64,000 bases of DNA from Lactobacillus sp. ESL0785 (GTDB lineage Bacteria > Bacillota > Bacilli > Lactobacillales > Lactobacillaceae), in contig NZ_CP113916.1 in assembly GCF_029395455.1 (NCBI RefSeq), forward strand, positions 806,001 to 870,000, given 5' to 3'. The translations under genes were made by a program, and so were the position numbers. The notes beneath the pieces are model-generated. The model saw nothing but the letters and a program-made list of their open reading frames with translations. It made no database searches and had not been told where the DNA came from. Positions 27,216-37,937 of this stretch are shown here, piece after piece (within the stretch, counting starts at the first letter, position 1; each line of letters opens with the position of its first letter).

Positions 27216-28055
27216 ATGGCGACAATTCAATGGTATCCGGGACATATGAACAAGGCCCGCAACCAACTTGAAGAAAAAATGGGATTAATTGATGTTTTGG
27301 TTGAAGTGCTGGATGCCCGCATCCCCCAATCGTCAAGAAACCCAATGATTGAAAAATTAGTGGGTGATAAGCCGCATTTAATTATTTTAAATAAGGCTGA
27401 CTTGGCAGATCCCGTTTTAACTAAGATGTGGCAGAAGAAGTTTAGCGGCAAAGGTAAATTTGTCATGGCGATGGATTCACTGCATAATACTAATATGCAG
27501 GTATTAGTGCGGATGGTTAAAAAAGCAGCTATCGCAAAGGTAGCCAAACTTGAAGCTAAAGGTGCATCTAATCCTGTTATCCGGATTGCCTTGGCTGGCA
27601 TTCCCAATTGTGGTAAGTCGACAATTATTAACCGTTTGGTTGGACATAATGTTGCCGCAGTTGGTAATAAGCCCGGGGTAACTAAGGGACAAACTTGGCT
27701 TAAAACGCAGACCAATATTCAAATTTTAGATACACCGGGAATACTTTGGCCTAAATTTGATGATCAAGAGGTTGGTTATAAGTTGGCCGCTTTTGGTGCA
27801 ATTAAAGATAGTATTTTTCATGCCGATGATGTTGCCTTATTTGTTTTAGCTAATTTGCGTAAATATTATCTTGCTAACTTAGTTAAATTCGCGCGAACTA
27901 CTAAGGAGCAATTAACTAAAATTAATGATTCAGACTTACTTTTAGCAATGACTGAAGTCTACGGAATGCGGGATGATTATGATCGCTTTTCACTTTATTT
28001 CTTGCAGCGGCTGCGGAAGGGTAAAGTAGGAAGGATTACGTTAGATCGCCCATGA
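27216..28055 (+). CDS. rbgA: Ribosome biogenesis GTPase RbgA (YlqF)
   Basis: The 279-residue circularly permuted GTPase matures the 50S subunit. The order is NKAD first (ILNKADLAD), then the P-loop [14 protein letters not shown], then [10 protein letters not shown], which is the permutation seen in YlqF; the N-terminus [17 protein letters not shown] is diagnostic. I chose the ATG at 27216, with AAAGAGG upstream, because the extra 18 residues from 27162 cover the terminator. Its stop overlaps the rnhB start (ATGA). Confidence 0.95.
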   Translation: MATIQWYPGHMNKARNQLEEKMGLIDVLVEVLDARIPQSSRNPMIEKLVGDKPHLIILNKADLADPVLTKMWQKKFSGKGKFVMAMDSLHNTNMQVLVRMVKKAAIAKVAKLEAKGASNPVIRIALAGIPNCGKSTIINRLVGHNVAAVGNKPGVTKGQTWLKTQTNIQILDTPGILWPKFDDQEVGYKLAAFGAIKDSIFHADDVALFVLANLRKYYLANLVKFARTTKEQLTKINDSDLLLAMTEVYGMRDDYDRFSLYFLQRLRKGKVGRITLDRP

Positions 28056-28810
28056 CAATTAAAGAAATTAAGGCGCTTCTTGACAGTGATGAGGTAGCCG
28101 CTGAAGATTTGATGGCGCTAAAGGCTGATTCACGTTCAGGCGTGCAAAAGTTGCTCGTTAGTTATCGTAATCGTCAAGAAAAGCTGGCTAATAAGCAAGC
28201 AGCTTTTTTAGGTCGGTTTCAATATGAGCGTCAGTTTTGGTCTAAGGGACAGTTAGTTGCTGGTGTTGATGAAGTTGGCCGGGGACCGTTAGCTGGACCA
28301 GTAGTTACTGCAGCGGTAATCATTGATGAAAATTTTGATTTAATTGATGTTAACGACTCTAAAAAGTTAAGTCCAAAGAAGCGGCTGCAATTATATCCGC
28401 AAATTTTAAAAGAAGCCGTTAGTATTGCAATTGGTGTTAAAAGCGCGGCGGTAATTGATAAAATTAACATTTATGAGGCTGATCGCTTAGCAATGGCCCA
28501 AGCAGTTAATAATTTAGACTGTCGACCGGATATATTGCTAGTTGATGCGATGAATGTGCCCGTTGCTTTACCCCAGGTTAGTCTAATTAAAGGGGATGCA
28601 AAATCGAATTCAATTGCGGCAGCTTCGATTGTTGCTAAGGTCTTCCGGGATCAGTTAATGGCTGATTATGACCAAATCTATCCTGAGTATCAGTTTGCAC
28701 ATAATGCTGGCTATGGCACTAGTGATCACCTTGCGGCGCTTAAAAAGTATGGCCCGACGCCGATTCACCGCAAAACTTTTGCGCCGGTTAGCGATTTTTT
28801 TGCTAGTTAA
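28052..28810 (+). CDS. rnhB: Ribonuclease HII
   Basis: The 252-residue enzyme cuts RNA in RNA-DNA hybrids and removes single ribonucleotides. It has the signature [15 protein letters not shown] with two catalytic acids, [18 protein letters not shown] and [21 protein letters not shown]. An N-terminal extension of about 70 residues is normal for Gram-positive RNase HII. It overlaps rbgA by four bases, the usual gene pair. Confidence 0.96.
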   Translation: MTIKEIKALLDSDEVAAEDLMALKADSRSGVQKLLVSYRNRQEKLANKQAAFLGRFQYERQFWSKGQLVAGVDEVGRGPLAGPVVTAAVIIDENFDLIDVNDSKKLSPKKRLQLYPQILKEAVSIAIGVKSAAVIDKINIYEADRLAMAQAVNNLDCRPDILLVDAMNVPVALPQVSLIKGDAKSNSIAAASIVAKVFRDQLMADYDQIYPEYQFAHNAGYGTSDHLAALKKYGPTPIHRKTFAPVSDFFAS

Positions 28811-28820
28811 AAGAAATATT

Positions 28821-28858
28821 GCTTCCTTTTTACGTATTTGTAATCAGGAGGCTTTTTT
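28821..28858 (+). promoter_or_regulatory. Hairpin that includes the dprA ribosome site
   Basis: GCTTCCT pairs with AGGAGGC (one G-U pair) across an 18-base loop and is followed by T6. The 3' arm is the dprA Shine-Dalgarno, so the structure may end rnhB transcripts, hide the ribosome site, or both. Confidence 0.45.
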
Positions 28859-28859
28859 G

Positions 28860-29711
28860 ATGAAAAAAACAAATTTTCTATTGCGGTTAAAACTGCAGCG
28901 TGGAATTGGGTACGTCAAGATGCTACAAATTGCTAGTCAACTCGATACTGATGAAATCAATCGGGCAACAATTAATAAGATGACTTTACCAGCAGCTCTT
29001 AAAGAATTGGCTTGGGCTGCATACAATGATCCTCAAGCCGAAAACGTGATTAAGCGAATTAAAAAACAATGTCAGGTAATTAGTTTCTTCGATGATTTGT
29101 ATCCTGAAAAATTGCGGCAAATTTACCAGCCACCACTAATTTTGTTTGCGTTGGGTGACACTACCTTACTGCAAAAAGAAATTGTTACAATTGTGGGTGC
29201 TCGACTGGCAACAGTTTATAGTCAGCAAGTGTTAGAACAACTAGTACCCAATTTAATTAAACATAATTTTGTGATTGCTAGTGGTCTAGCCAAAGGCGTC
29301 GATGTGCTGGCGCATAAAGCTACCTTAAAGTATCATGGTAAAACAGTTGCAGTCGTTGGCAATGGACTCAATCATTATTACCCAATGGCCAATCACTATG
29401 TACAAGAGCAAATTATGCGTGAAGGTTTAATTTTAAGTGAATATTTACCAGATACACCACCACGGCCGTTTCGTTTTCCCCAACGTAATCGAATTTTAGC
29501 TGGATTAGCTACTAGTGTAGTAGTAACGGAAGCCAAAGAACGATCAGGTTCATTAATTACAGCTAACCTAGCTTTGCAAGAAAATCGTAATGTTTATGCC
29601 GTTCCTGGACCAATCACCAGTGAATTGTCAGTAGGACCCAATAAATTGATTGCGGCAGGAGCAAATCCGCTGACTGATTTTAATTTATCGCTTGAAAGAT
29701 TTGACAACTAG
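28860..29711 (+). CDS. dprA: DNA-processing protein DprA
   Basis: The 283-residue protein loads RecA on incoming single-stranded DNA during transformation. The Rossmann core is clear: IVGARLATVYSQ, ASGLAKGVDVLAHKATL, TVAVVGNGLNHYYP, EYLPDTPPRPFRFPQRNRILAGL and ERSGSLITANLA. The ATG at 28860 follows AGGAGG by seven bases; a longer in-frame version from 28668 would lie mostly inside rnhB and is rejected. Competence genes are widespread in lactobacilli that are not known to be naturally competent. It is followed by topA, as in many Firmicutes. Confidence 0.94.
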   Translation: MKKTNFLLRLKLQRGIGYVKMLQIASQLDTDEINRATINKMTLPAALKELAWAAYNDPQAENVIKRIKKQCQVISFFDDLYPEKLRQIYQPPLILFALGDTTLLQKEIVTIVGARLATVYSQQVLEQLVPNLIKHNFVIASGLAKGVDVLAHKATLKYHGKTVAVVGNGLNHYYPMANHYVQEQIMREGLILSEYLPDTPPRPFRFPQRNRILAGLATSVVVTEAKERSGSLITANLALQENRNVYAVPGPITSELSVGPNKLIAAGANPLTDFNLSLERFDN

Positions 29712-29774
29712 TCATAAAATATTCTATTCTCAGAATAGTATTTTGAAATTAGAATTTTAATGAGGAGGCTTTTG

Positions 29775-31883
29775 ATGCCTACTAAGTCAAAGCCAAAAAA
29801 GCGGAAAAAAACATTAGTAATCGTTGAATCTCCGGCAAAAGCCAAGACAATTGAAAAATATTTAGGGCGTAATTACCGGGTAATTGCTTCAAAAGGTCAT
29901 ATTCGTGATCTGCCAAAATCCCAAATGGGAATTGATTTTGATAATAATTACAAACCCAAATATATTTCAATTCGTGGTAAAGGCGATACGATTAAAGAAT
30001 TAAAAGCGGAAGCTAAAAAAGCCAAGGATGTTTATTTAGCATCTGACCCTGATCGTGAAGGAGAAGCGATCGCTTGGCACGTTGCACATGCGTTAAATCT
30101 TGATGACACAGCAAAGAATCGAGTAACATTTAATGAAGTAACTAAGGATGCGGTGAAGAACAGCTTTAAGCATCCCCGGTCCATTGATATGGATACAGTT
30201 AATGCTCAACAAGCACGCCGAATTCTTGATCGCATTGTGGGTTATTCACTATCACCAATTTTATGGGATAAAGTTAAAAAGGGTCTGAGTGCAGGTCGAG
30301 TGCAGTCAGTTGCCTTAAAGTTAGTAATTGATCGTGAAAAAGAAATTAAAGACTTTAAGCCTCAAGAATACTGGACAATTGACGCTGAATTTAAAAAAGG
30401 TCGTAAAGCATTCAAGTCGCAATTTTGGGGCGTAGATGGTAAGAAAAAAGAATTACCAAATAATGATGCTGTTCAGGCAATCTTAGCTAAAATTGATAAA
30501 AAGAAAGAATTTACAGTTAACAAGGTTGTTTTGCGTGAACGCCGCCGCCAGCCAGCGGCACCGTTTACTACTTCTACGATGCAGCAGGAAGCCAATAAGC
30601 GCCTGAATTATCGTACACGGCGGACAATGAGTATTGCACAGCAACTGTACGAAGGCATTAGCTTAGGTAAAGAAGGTACTGTAGGTTTAATTACTTATAT
30701 GAGAACTGACTCTAAACGGACATCGCCAATTGCGCAAGCGGAAGCGTCAAAATTTCTTAACGAAAAATATGGTAAAGAATATGCGGCTAAGGGTCAGCGT
30801 CATTTTAAGAATGCTGAAGACGCTCAAGATGCCCACGAAGCAATTCGGCCAACAAGCGTTTACCGGACACCAGAATCACTTAAGTCTGTTCTCACAACAG
30901 AACAATATCGTTTGTATAAGTTAATCTGGTCTCGCTTTTTAGCTAGTGAAATGACACCGGCTGTCTATGATACAGTAAGAGCTGACAGCGAACAAAATGG
31001 TGTAACTTTTAGAACAACGGGTTCAAAGATGAAATTCGCTGGGTTTACTAAGGTTTACGATAATCAACAAGAAAAAAATGTTGAACTACCAGACTTAAAT
31101 GAGGGCGACAAGGTTAAGCTATCTAAGTCAGATAATAAGCAGCACTTTACATTGCCGCCAGCTCGTTATACTGAAGCTAGTCTAGTTCACTCACTTGAAG
31201 AAAATGGTGTCGGTCGGCCTTCGACTTATGCGCCAACAATTGATACTATTCAGCGCCGCTATTATGTTAAACTTGAAGGTAAGTCGATTGTGCCAACTGA
31301 ATTGGGTGAAATTGTTGACAACTTAATTGAACAATTCTTCCCAGACATTGTTAATGTTGACTTTACAGCACAATTAGAAAATGATCTTGATAGTGTTGAA
31401 GAAGGTAAGAAAAATTGGGTTAAGGTCATTGATGACTATTACCATCCTTTTAAAAAGGAACTGGATAAAGCAGACAGTGAGATCAAAAAGGTTCAAATTA
31501 AAGATGAACCAGCTGGCTTCAATTGTGATATCTGTGGGGCACCAATGGTGATTAAGATGGGCCGCTATGGTAAGTTCTATGCTTGTTCGCGTTTCCCTGA
31601 TTGTCGGAATACTAAGGCAATTGTGAAGAAAATTGGGGTTACTTGTCCTAAATGTGGCAAGGGGGATGTTGTTGAAAAGAAGTCGAAGCGTAATCGTAAA
31701 TTCTTCGGCTGTTCACGCTATCCTGAATGCGACTTCGTGTCCTGGGATAAACCAATTGGACGTAATTGTCCCAATGACGGTCACTTTTTGGTTGAAAAGA
31801 AAAACAAAAAGGGACTTGTTGTCTTGTGCCCTAACGGCGACTATAAGGAAGAAGCAAAAGATGACACGGTAAAAGAAAGTTAA
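29775..31883 (+). CDS. topA: DNA topoisomerase I
   Basis: The 702-residue type IA enzyme relaxes negative supercoils. It has the Toprim domain ([30 protein letters not shown]) and the catalytic tyrosine in [10 protein letters not shown]. Two C-terminal C4 zinc ribbons ([13 protein letters not shown]...CSRFPDC and CPKCGKGDV...CSRYPEC) are followed by a third, partly degraded one that keeps only two cysteines. The ATG at 29775 follows GAGGAGG by about eight bases. A small hairpin with CTATTC/GAATAG (around 29723-29740) lies between dprA and topA. Confidence 0.96.
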   Translation: MPTKSKPKKRKKTLVIVESPAKAKTIEKYLGRNYRVIASKGHIRDLPKSQMGIDFDNNYKPKYISIRGKGDTIKELKAEAKKAKDVYLASDPDREGEAIAWHVAHALNLDDTAKNRVTFNEVTKDAVKNSFKHPRSIDMDTVNAQQARRILDRIVGYSLSPILWDKVKKGLSAGRVQSVALKLVIDREKEIKDFKPQEYWTIDAEFKKGRKAFKSQFWGVDGKKKELPNNDAVQAILAKIDKKKEFTVNKVVLRERRRQPAAPFTTSTMQQEANKRLNYRTRRTMSIAQQLYEGISLGKEGTVGLITYMRTDSKRTSPIAQAEASKFLNEKYGKEYAAKGQRHFKNAEDAQDAHEAIRPTSVYRTPESLKSVLTTEQYRLYKLIWSRFLASEMTPAVYDTVRADSEQNGVTFRTTGSKMKFAGFTKVYDNQQEKNVELPDLNEGDKVKLSKSDNKQHFTLPPARYTEASLVHSLEENGVGRPSTYAPTIDTIQRRYYVKLEGKSIVPTELGEIVDNLIEQFFPDIVNVDFTAQLENDLDSVEEGKKNWVKVIDDYYHPFKKELDKADSEIKKVQIKDEPAGFNCDICGAPMVIKMGRYGKFYACSRFPDCRNTKAIVKKIGVTCPKCGKGDVVEKKSKRNRKFFGCSRYPECDFVSWDKPIGRNCPNDGHFLVEKKNKKGLVVLCPNGDYKEEAKDDTVKES

Positions 31884-31893
31884 ATTTAAGTTA

Positions 31894-31925
31894 ATATCAT
31901 CAAATCGATTGTGATTTGATGATAT
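31894..31925 (+). terminator. Hairpin terminator after topA
   Basis: Perfect 13-bp arms ATATCATCAAATC and GATTTGATGATAT surround a six-base loop. The T tract is weak (TTCTTG), so termination may be partial. Confidence 0.65.
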
Positions 31926-31969
31926 TCTTGTATTTAGTAAAATAATTTTTAGTAAAGGAATAGTAAAAT

Positions 31970-33286
31970 ATGCCTAAAAATGTAATTGTAATCGGCGGTG
32001 GCTTAGCCGGCAGTGAAGCGGCATGGCAGTTAGCTAAGCGAGGAATTCACGTTGACTTATATGAAATGCGGCCACATAAATTAACACCAGCCCACAAGAC
32101 TGGTAATTTGGCAGAATTGGTCTGCACGAATTCAATGCGATCAAACCAATTGTCCAATGCGGTCGGCTTATTAAAAGAAGAGATGCGTCAATTAGATTCG
32201 TTGATTTTAGAAGCAGCCGATAAGACTCAAGTGCCAGCTGGTGGTGCCTTAGCCGTTGATCGTGATCAATTTAGTGAATACGTTACACAAAAATTGCACG
32301 CCTTGCCGAATATTACTTTTCATGGCGAGGAAATTACAACAATTCCTCAAGATGATATTACTGTAATTGCGACAGGACCATTGACGAGTGATCGCTTAGC
32401 TGAGCAGATTCAGCAATTTTCTGGTACTGATAGTCTGCATTTCTTTGATGCGGCAGCACCAATTGTTGCTGCTGATTCCATTGATATGGACATTGTTTAT
32501 AAGAAATCACGTTATGATCGCGGGGAAGCTGCCTATTTGAATTGTCCACTGACGAAAGATGAATACGATCACTTTGCCAGTGAATTGGTTAAGGCAGAAA
32601 CAGCTGCAATGCATGGTTTTGAAAGCCAAGATGTTTTTGAGGGTTGTATGCCAATTGAAGTAATGGCAGGCCGTGGCAGTAAAACAATGTTATTTGGTCC
32701 ATTGAAGCCAGTGGGGTTGGAAGATCCTCATACTGGAACAACGCCGTATGCAGTTGTTCAGCTGCGGCAAGATAATGCCTCGGCTTCGATGTATAATATT
32801 GTTGGGTTTCAAACACACTTGAAGTATGGCGAACAAAAGCGAGTTTTTTCACTGATTCCGGGGTTAGCTAATGCACGGTTTGTTCGCTATGGTAAAATGC
32901 ACCGTAATACTTATATGGCCTCACCCGAAGTTCTAACTGCTAGTTATGAAGCAAAAAAGCAACCAGGATTGTTCTTTGCTGGTCAAATGACTGGTGTTGA
33001 AGGCTATGTTGAAAGTGCGGGCAGCGGTTTAGTTGCGGGTATTAATGCCGCCAGACGTGCTCGTGATGAAGCACCAGTTGCTTTTCCGAAAATGACGGCT
33101 CTTGGGTCAATGGCTAATTATGTCACAACAACTAGTGCTAAACATTTTCAACCGATGAATGCCAGTTTTGCATTAATTCCAGGACTTGAAGGCAAAAAGG
33201 TACGTAATAAGCGTGAGCGCCATGAAAAAATTAGTGAGCGTGGCTTAGCTAGTCTGGCTAAATTTAAAGCGGAAGTTTTAGATTAA
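31970..33286 (+). CDS. trmFO: tRNA (uracil-5-)-methyltransferase TrmFO
   Basis: The 438-residue flavoprotein uses methylene-tetrahydrofolate and FADH2 to make ribothymidine at tRNA position 54. It begins [19 protein letters not shown] (FAD dinucleotide fold) and has [10 protein letters not shown] with the catalytic cysteine, [11 protein letters not shown], and [20 protein letters not shown]. Length is normal. It shares one base with xerC, so trmFO-xerC-hslV-hslU form an operon, the same order as in Bacillus (gid-codV-clpQ-clpY). Confidence 0.96.
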   Translation: MPKNVIVIGGGLAGSEAAWQLAKRGIHVDLYEMRPHKLTPAHKTGNLAELVCTNSMRSNQLSNAVGLLKEEMRQLDSLILEAADKTQVPAGGALAVDRDQFSEYVTQKLHALPNITFHGEEITTIPQDDITVIATGPLTSDRLAEQIQQFSGTDSLHFFDAAAPIVAADSIDMDIVYKKSRYDRGEAAYLNCPLTKDEYDHFASELVKAETAAMHGFESQDVFEGCMPIEVMAGRGSKTMLFGPLKPVGLEDPHTGTTPYAVVQLRQDNASASMYNIVGFQTHLKYGEQKRVFSLIPGLANARFVRYGKMHRNTYMASPEVLTASYEAKKQPGLFFAGQMTGVEGYVESAGSGLVAGINAARRARDEAPVAFPKMTALGSMANYVTTTSAKHFQPMNASFALIPGLEGKKVRNKRERHEKISERGLASLAKFKAEVLD

Positions 33287-34209
33287 TGACTGAAAAAGAT
33301 CAAGAATTAGCTTTATTTATTTCTTACTTGCAAAATGAGCGACATTATAGTCCCAAAACAATTAGATCTTACCAAACTGATTTGCTTGAGGCAAAAGCAT
33401 TTTGGCAGGCTAATGGCGGCTTTAAGTCGTGGGCAAAACTGCAAGAACGGGATGTTGAGATTTTTTTACAAAATCTCGCTGATCGTAAGTTAGCTAGAGC
33501 TACGCAAGCAAGGAAAATGTCGAGTTTGCGGTCATTTTATCGCTTTTTGACTAAACGGAAGTTAATTAAAGTTGATCCTACTCAAGCCATTGTCCTACGT
33601 GCTCAAGGCCATAAACTGCCGCAGTTCTTTTATGCTCCTGAACTTAAGCAAGTATTTAAGTCACTAACTGGCACTGACACTTTAACTTGCCGTAATTTGG
33701 CGATGTTCGAGTTATTTTATACAACCGGCATGCGGGTAAGTGAAGTTAGTGCGTTAAAATTAAAGCAAATTGATTTGAAGTTAAAGATGATTTTAGTTCA
33801 CGGTAAAGGACAAAAAGATCGTTATGTTGCCTTTGATGAGCCGACAAAAACAGCTTTAACTACTTATTTGCATACTGCTCGTCCCAGACTGTTAGGTAAA
33901 AATGTAGATCAACAAACTGTTTTTTTGAATAATCGCGGAACACAGATTACACCGCGCGGAATTGAATATGTAATGCAAAAAGTATTTAATAAAGCTGGGG
34001 TTAGTGGTAAGGTTCATCCCCATGAACTGCGACATTCGTTTGCAACGGCAATGCTTAATAATGGTGCTGATTTGCGCAGCGTACAGGAACTTTTGGGCCA
34101 TACTAATTTATCGACTACACAGATATATACTCACGTAACAATGAGCCATTTACAGGCTAACTATGAGCAATTTTTTACTCGTAATAATAAGAAAGATGAG
34201 GCAAAATAA
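33286..34209 (+). CDS. xerC: Site-specific tyrosine recombinase XerC
   Basis: The 307-residue recombinase has the SAM-like N-terminal domain and catalytic motifs TTGMRVSEVSAL (Arg), HELRHSFATAML (His, Arg), LGHTNLSTTQ (His) and the nucleophile Tyr in IYTHV. The position between trmFO and hslV is the Firmicutes location of xerC (codV). It works with XerD on dif, about 11 kb downstream here. One-base overlaps at both ends suggest translational coupling in the operon. Confidence 0.93.
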   Translation: MTEKDQELALFISYLQNERHYSPKTIRSYQTDLLEAKAFWQANGGFKSWAKLQERDVEIFLQNLADRKLARATQARKMSSLRSFYRFLTKRKLIKVDPTQAIVLRAQGHKLPQFFYAPELKQVFKSLTGTDTLTCRNLAMFELFYTTGMRVSEVSALKLKQIDLKLKMILVHGKGQKDRYVAFDEPTKTALTTYLHTARPRLLGKNVDQQTVFLNNRGTQITPRGIEYVMQKVFNKAGVSGKVHPHELRHSFATAMLNNGADLRSVQELLGHTNLSTTQIYTHVTMSHLQANYEQFFTRNNKKDEAK

Positions 34210-34733
34210 TGACAACAATTTGTTCAGTTAAATTTAATGGTAAAACAGCAATTGCTGGTGACGGTCAGGTCACTTTAGGTGAAAAAGTAATTGCTAAGGC
34301 AACAGCAAAAAAAATTCGGCGGATTTATCATGACCGGGTAGTCATCGGCTTTGCTGGTGGTGTTGCTGACGCTGTTAGTCTGCAAGATATGCTAGAAGGA
34401 AAATTGGAAGCTTTTGGTGGCGATTTACGACGAGCAGCCGTTGAAATGGCCCAGTCTTGGCGTAAAGATCCAACTTTGCAAAAATTAGAAGCAATGTTGA
34501 TTGCTTTTAATGACCAAGATTTACTGTTGATTTCTGGGAATGGTGAAGTCTTAGAACCCGATGAAAATGTGGTAGCAATTGGTTCTGGTGGTAATTTTGC
34601 GCAAGCAGCAGCTATTGCTTTAACAAGACATTCTTCTGGAATGTCGGCTGAAGAAATTGCTCATGAAGCCGTTGAAATTGCCTCAGGTATTGATATTTTT
34701 ACAGATAATCAAATTATCACGGATGAGCTTTAA
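34209..34733 (+). CDS. hslV: ATP-dependent protease subunit HslV
   Basis: The 174-residue proteasome-like peptidase subunit starts MTTICSVKFNGKTAIAGDGQVTLG. After Met removal Thr-2 becomes the N-terminal nucleophile (not Ser as in Bacillus CodW). KATAKKIRRI and AGGVADAV are conserved. It forms a double hexamer capped by HslU rings. Gap to hslU is 18 bp. Confidence 0.96.
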   Translation: MTTICSVKFNGKTAIAGDGQVTLGEKVIAKATAKKIRRIYHDRVVIGFAGGVADAVSLQDMLEGKLEAFGGDLRRAAVEMAQSWRKDPTLQKLEAMLIAFNDQDLLLISGNGEVLEPDENVVAIGSGGNFAQAAAIALTRHSSGMSAEEIAHEAVEIASGIDIFTDNQIITDEL

Positions 34734-34751
34734 AGTTTAGGAGAAAAATTC

Positions 34752-36161
34752 ATGGATACAAAGACACCCAAACAAATTGTTAGTTTGTTAAATGAATACA
34801 TTATTGGGCAGGATGAAGCTAAAAAAGCAGTAGCTGTTGCCTTATATAATCGTTATCGCCGCATGCAGCTACCGAAGAAGATGCAAGAAGATATTACACC
34901 CAAGAACTTACTGATGGCTGGTCCTACCGGTGTTGGTAAAACGGAAATTGCGCGGCGGCTGGCAGCAATTGTCAAGGCACCATTTGTTAAAGTTGAAGCA
35001 ACCAAATTTACTGAAGTTGGTTATGTTGGCCGTGATGTTGAATCCATGGTGCGCGATTTAGTCAATGAAGCTGTGCGCATGGAAGAAAAAGAGCAATTTG
35101 ATCGTGTCCGCAGTCAAGCTGCTAAAGAAGCCAATAAAATTTTAGTTAGATTGCTAGTACCAGGAATTAAGCATGAAAAACGCCAAAATCAGATGCAGGA
35201 AATGCAAGATATGATGGCAATGTTAATGGGCGGAAATCAAGGTGATGCCGCAGCTAAAGATACCGATCAAGAAGAAGTAACTGATGATATTCGTAATCAA
35301 CGGTTAACAATTTCTGAACAGCTCAACAAGGGCTTGCTGGAAGATCGTGACGTAACTATTGAAGTTGAACAAACACCTAAGGTTAACCCTATGGGTGATA
35401 TGATGGGGCAAATGGGAATTGATATGAGTTCCATGTTCAATAATTTAGTACCGAAGAAAAAAGTTAAGCGTACATTGTCTGTACGGGATGCACGCGAAAT
35501 ACTAATTCAAGAAGAATCACATAAATTAATTGATTATGACACGCTTTATCAAAAAGCAATTGAACGTACAACAAACAACGGAATTATCTTTATTGATGAA
35601 ATTGATAAGGTAACATCAAGTAATAAGAAAAATTCTGGCGAAGTTTCGCGTGAAGGTGTGCAACGGGACATTTTGCCAATCGTTGAGGGCTCAACAGTTC
35701 AAACTAAATATGGTCCTATTGCTACTGATCATATTCTCTTTATTGCCGCTGGAGCATTTGCTGAAAGTAAGCCAAGTGATTTGATTCCAGAATTACAAGG
35801 TCGATTTCCTATTCGAGTAGAACTGAAGGCTTTATCTAAGGATGACTTTGTTAAGATCCTTAAGGATCCTGCAGATTCGCTTTTGCAGCAATATGTTGCT
35901 CTTCTTAAAGCTGATGGTATTAAATTGATCTTTACACAAGAAGCGGTTAACCGCATTGCCCAGATAGCTTTTGATGTTAACCAAGGTACTGATAATATTG
36001 GTGCTAGAAGATTATCAACGATTTTAGAAAAATTGCTGGAAGATGTGCTTTATGAAGGTCCTGATATGACGATGGGTGAAATTACAGTTACTGAAGCATA
36101 TGTTAATGAAAAACTTAGTGATATAATAACGAATAAAGATTTAACTAAGTTTATTCTTTGA
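34752..36161 (+). CDS. hslU: HslU, ATPase subunit of the HslUV protease
   Basis: The 469-residue AAA+ unfoldase feeds proteins to HslV. It shows the N-terminal [31 protein letters not shown] region, Walker [11 protein letters not shown], Walker [11 protein letters not shown], the pore motif [16 protein letters not shown] and the C-terminal tail that docks in HslV (ending DLTKFIL). The I domain (about residues 110-240) has a Met-rich stretch. GGAGAAAAA precedes the ATG. Confidence 0.96.
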   Translation: MDTKTPKQIVSLLNEYIIGQDEAKKAVAVALYNRYRRMQLPKKMQEDITPKNLLMAGPTGVGKTEIARRLAAIVKAPFVKVEATKFTEVGYVGRDVESMVRDLVNEAVRMEEKEQFDRVRSQAAKEANKILVRLLVPGIKHEKRQNQMQEMQDMMAMLMGGNQGDAAAKDTDQEEVTDDIRNQRLTISEQLNKGLLEDRDVTIEVEQTPKVNPMGDMMGQMGIDMSSMFNNLVPKKKVKRTLSVRDAREILIQEESHKLIDYDTLYQKAIERTTNNGIIFIDEIDKVTSSNKKNSGEVSREGVQRDILPIVEGSTVQTKYGPIATDHILFIAAGAFAESKPSDLIPELQGRFPIRVELKALSKDDFVKILKDPADSLLQQYVALLKADGIKLIFTQEAVNRIAQIAFDVNQGTDNIGARRLSTILEKLLEDVLYEGPDMTMGEITVTEAYVNEKLSDIITNKDLTKFIL

Positions 36162-36178
36162 CAAAGGCGATGAGTAGT

Positions 36179-37066
36179 ATGGATTACACCATCAAAAATT
36201 CAATTTTACAAGTTGTAATTTCAAGCAAGGGTGCTGAAATTCAAAGTATTAAGAGTCAGCATAATGGGTATGAATATATTTGGCAAGCAGACCCTAATGT
36301 CTGGGGTCGTCATGCGCCAGTGCTATTTCCTATTGTAGGCCGCTTAAAAGACGATGAATATACTTACCAAGGTAAGACTTATCATATGGCACAGCATGGG
36401 TTTGCACGTGATTTGGAATTTACAGTCGAACGCCAAGCAGCTGAAAGTATTACGTTTTTATTGCATGATACTGAACAGACAAGGGAGATTTATCCGTTTA
36501 AGTTTGAGTTGCGGGTTAATTATAATCTGCTTAACAATCTTTTAGAGGAGAACTTTACTGTAACTAATAAGTCTGCTGGTGAAATGATTTTTGGTATTGG
36601 TGGTCATCCTGGCTTTAACATTCCGACAACTAAAGCAATTACTAAAGAGGATTATTATTTTTGTACGCAGCCTTCGGTTGCCAGAATTCAGATTCCACTA
36701 AAAGGTGCCTATTTAGACTGGTCTAACCGGTCGTTAGCCTCGACTAACAGTTTAATTACGTTGAGTGACCATTTATTTAAAAATGACGCACTGATTTTTC
36801 AATTGCACGGTCATGATAATAAAGTATCGCTTAGAACAGAAACTAGTGATTTTCATGTTAATGTATGGTTAAGAAATGCACCATTTGTTGGCGTGTGGTC
36901 ACAGTATCCTAAGACGGCTGACTATGTTTGTATCGAACCGTGGTGGGGAATTGCTGACCGTGAAGATACTAGCGGCAAGCTCGAAGAGAAGTATGGTATG
37001 AATCATTTAGAGCCCGGTGCAGAATTTCATGCTGGGTTCGGCATGGCTTTTCATGATAAAAACTAA
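36179..37066 (+). CDS. Aldose 1-epimerase family protein (LacX-like)
   Basis: The 295-residue protein has a GalM-like beta-sandwich. Visible family features are the N-terminal AEIQSIKSQHNGYEYIWQADPNVWGRHAPVLFP pattern (split here as GYEYIWQAD and HAPVLFPIVGRL), the His in MAQHGFARD, GGHPGFNIP and the C-terminal CIEPWWGIADR with a catalytic-type glutamate. It probably mutarotates a sugar or sugar phosphate; the substrate is unknown. The start is uncertain (ATG 36170 or 36179); the ribosome site AAGG lies at 36163. It is behind hslU and may share its transcript. Confidence 0.82.
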   Translation: MDYTIKNSILQVVISSKGAEIQSIKSQHNGYEYIWQADPNVWGRHAPVLFPIVGRLKDDEYTYQGKTYHMAQHGFARDLEFTVERQAAESITFLLHDTEQTREIYPFKFELRVNYNLLNNLLEENFTVTNKSAGEMIFGIGGHPGFNIPTTKAITKEDYYFCTQPSVARIQIPLKGAYLDWSNRSLASTNSLITLSDHLFKNDALIFQLHGHDNKVSLRTETSDFHVNVWLRNAPFVGVWSQYPKTADYVCIEPWWGIADREDTSGKLEEKYGMNHLEPGAEFHAGFGMAFHDKN

Positions 37067-37071
37067 ATAAT

Positions 37072-37115
37072 AAAACAGCATTAGAACTGGTAATAGTAGC
37101 TCTAATGCTGTTTTT
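37072..37115 (+). terminator. Terminator at the end of the trmFO-hslU-epimerase series
   Basis: AACAGCATTAGA and TCTAATGCTGTT are perfect 12-bp arms with a T5 tract. Confidence 0.9.
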
Positions 37116-37157
37116 GTTTATACTATTACTTGCGAACTATTGTTCGAATGGACTATA

Positions 37158-37190
37158 ATATAAAAGCCAGTAAACATTGTTTGACTGGCT
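37158..37190 (-). terminator. Terminator of plsY
   Basis: On the - strand AGCCAGT and ACTGGCT, with an inner AAAC/GTTT extension, are followed by TTTTATATT, 16 bp after the plsY stop. Confidence 0.75.
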
Positions 37191-37205
37191 GTATTTATTT
37201 TTAGT

Positions 37206-37841
37206 CTATAACTTGTGGTGCCTTTTTTTATACCAATAAAGCAAACCAAAGGGAATGATATTCTCATTATGATGTTCCAGACGATGGATATTATCCTTGT
37301 GTCGGGTAAATAAGATAATGAGCATTATTCCAACAATCACGGTTAAAAAAGGATCGTGAAAGAAAAAAGTTACAATAAAGATGGCGCTAATGGCGATTAG
37401 GCTTGATAGGCTAACATATGATGTGATAAACACAAGCGGTAGAAAGATTGCTGCACAAACGCCAAAAAATGTTAAGTTATAACCTAAAAAGACGCCGGCA
37501 CTAGTTGCTACTGCCTTACCTCCCTTGAATTTAAGGAAAATGGGAAAAGTATGACCTAGTACGGCTAAGCCACCACAGATTAGTAATAGGTACTTAGGAC
37601 CTTTGAGGTGAAAAAGTCGCGGTAAACATGTTGCCAGTGTTCCTTTGAGGACGTCGACAACTAATACAAACGTGCCAGCATAGGGGCCAAACACACGAAA
37701 TGTGTTAGTTGTTCCAATATTACCCGACCCGTATTTTCGGATATCTTCTTTAAAAAAGACTTTTCCAATAATCACACCGGTCGGGAAGGATCCAATTAAG
37801 TATGCTAGAATAAATACCAGTACAAATTTCAAATTTATCAT
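37206..37841 (-). CDS. plsY: Glycerol-3-phosphate acyltransferase PlsY
   Basis: The 211-residue membrane protein uses acyl-phosphate made by PlsX to acylate glycerol 3-phosphate, the first step of phospholipid synthesis. Three family motifs are seen: GSFPTGVIIGK and KYGSGNIGTTNTFR (motif 1), FLKFKGGKAVATSAGVF (motif 2) and the C-terminal FTRHKDNIHRLEHHNENII (motif 3). About five helices. It stands alone against the surrounding direction, divergent from parE, the same arrangement as in many lactobacilli. Confidence 0.95.
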   Translation of the reverse strand: MINLKFVLVFILAYLIGSFPTGVIIGKVFFKEDIRKYGSGNIGTTNTFRVFGPYAGTFVLVVDVLKGTLATCLPRLFHLKGPKYLLLICGGLAVLGHTFPIFLKFKGGKAVATSAGVFLGYNLTFFGVCAAIFLPLVFITSYVSLSSLIAISAIFIVTFFFHDPFLTVIVGIMLIILFTRHKDNIHRLEHHNENIIPFGLLYWYKKRHHKL

Positions 37842-37872
37842 TTACATCCTGCTCTCTTAGTATCTTAAAGCT

Positions 37873-37881
37873 ATTTTAGCA
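37873..37881 (-). promoter_or_regulatory. Extended -10 of plsY
   Basis: On the - strand TTTTGCTAAAAT carries an extended -10 (TGCTAAAAT), 32 bases before the plsY start. The -35 is poor. Confidence 0.55.
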
Positions 37882-37937
37882 AAAAATATTGACTTTGCGC
37901 GGAAAATTTAAATGATTTAACAACTGGAGGAGTTTAT

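Noticed and set aside
27227..27715. 162-codon open frame antisense to rbgA
   Set aside because: It is entirely inside a well-identified gene, has no ribosome site and its protein shows no known motif.
28668..28859. 64-residue N-terminal extension of DprA
   Set aside because: It runs through the end of rnhB in another frame; the ATG at 28860 has an ideal AGGAGG site and gives the usual protein length.
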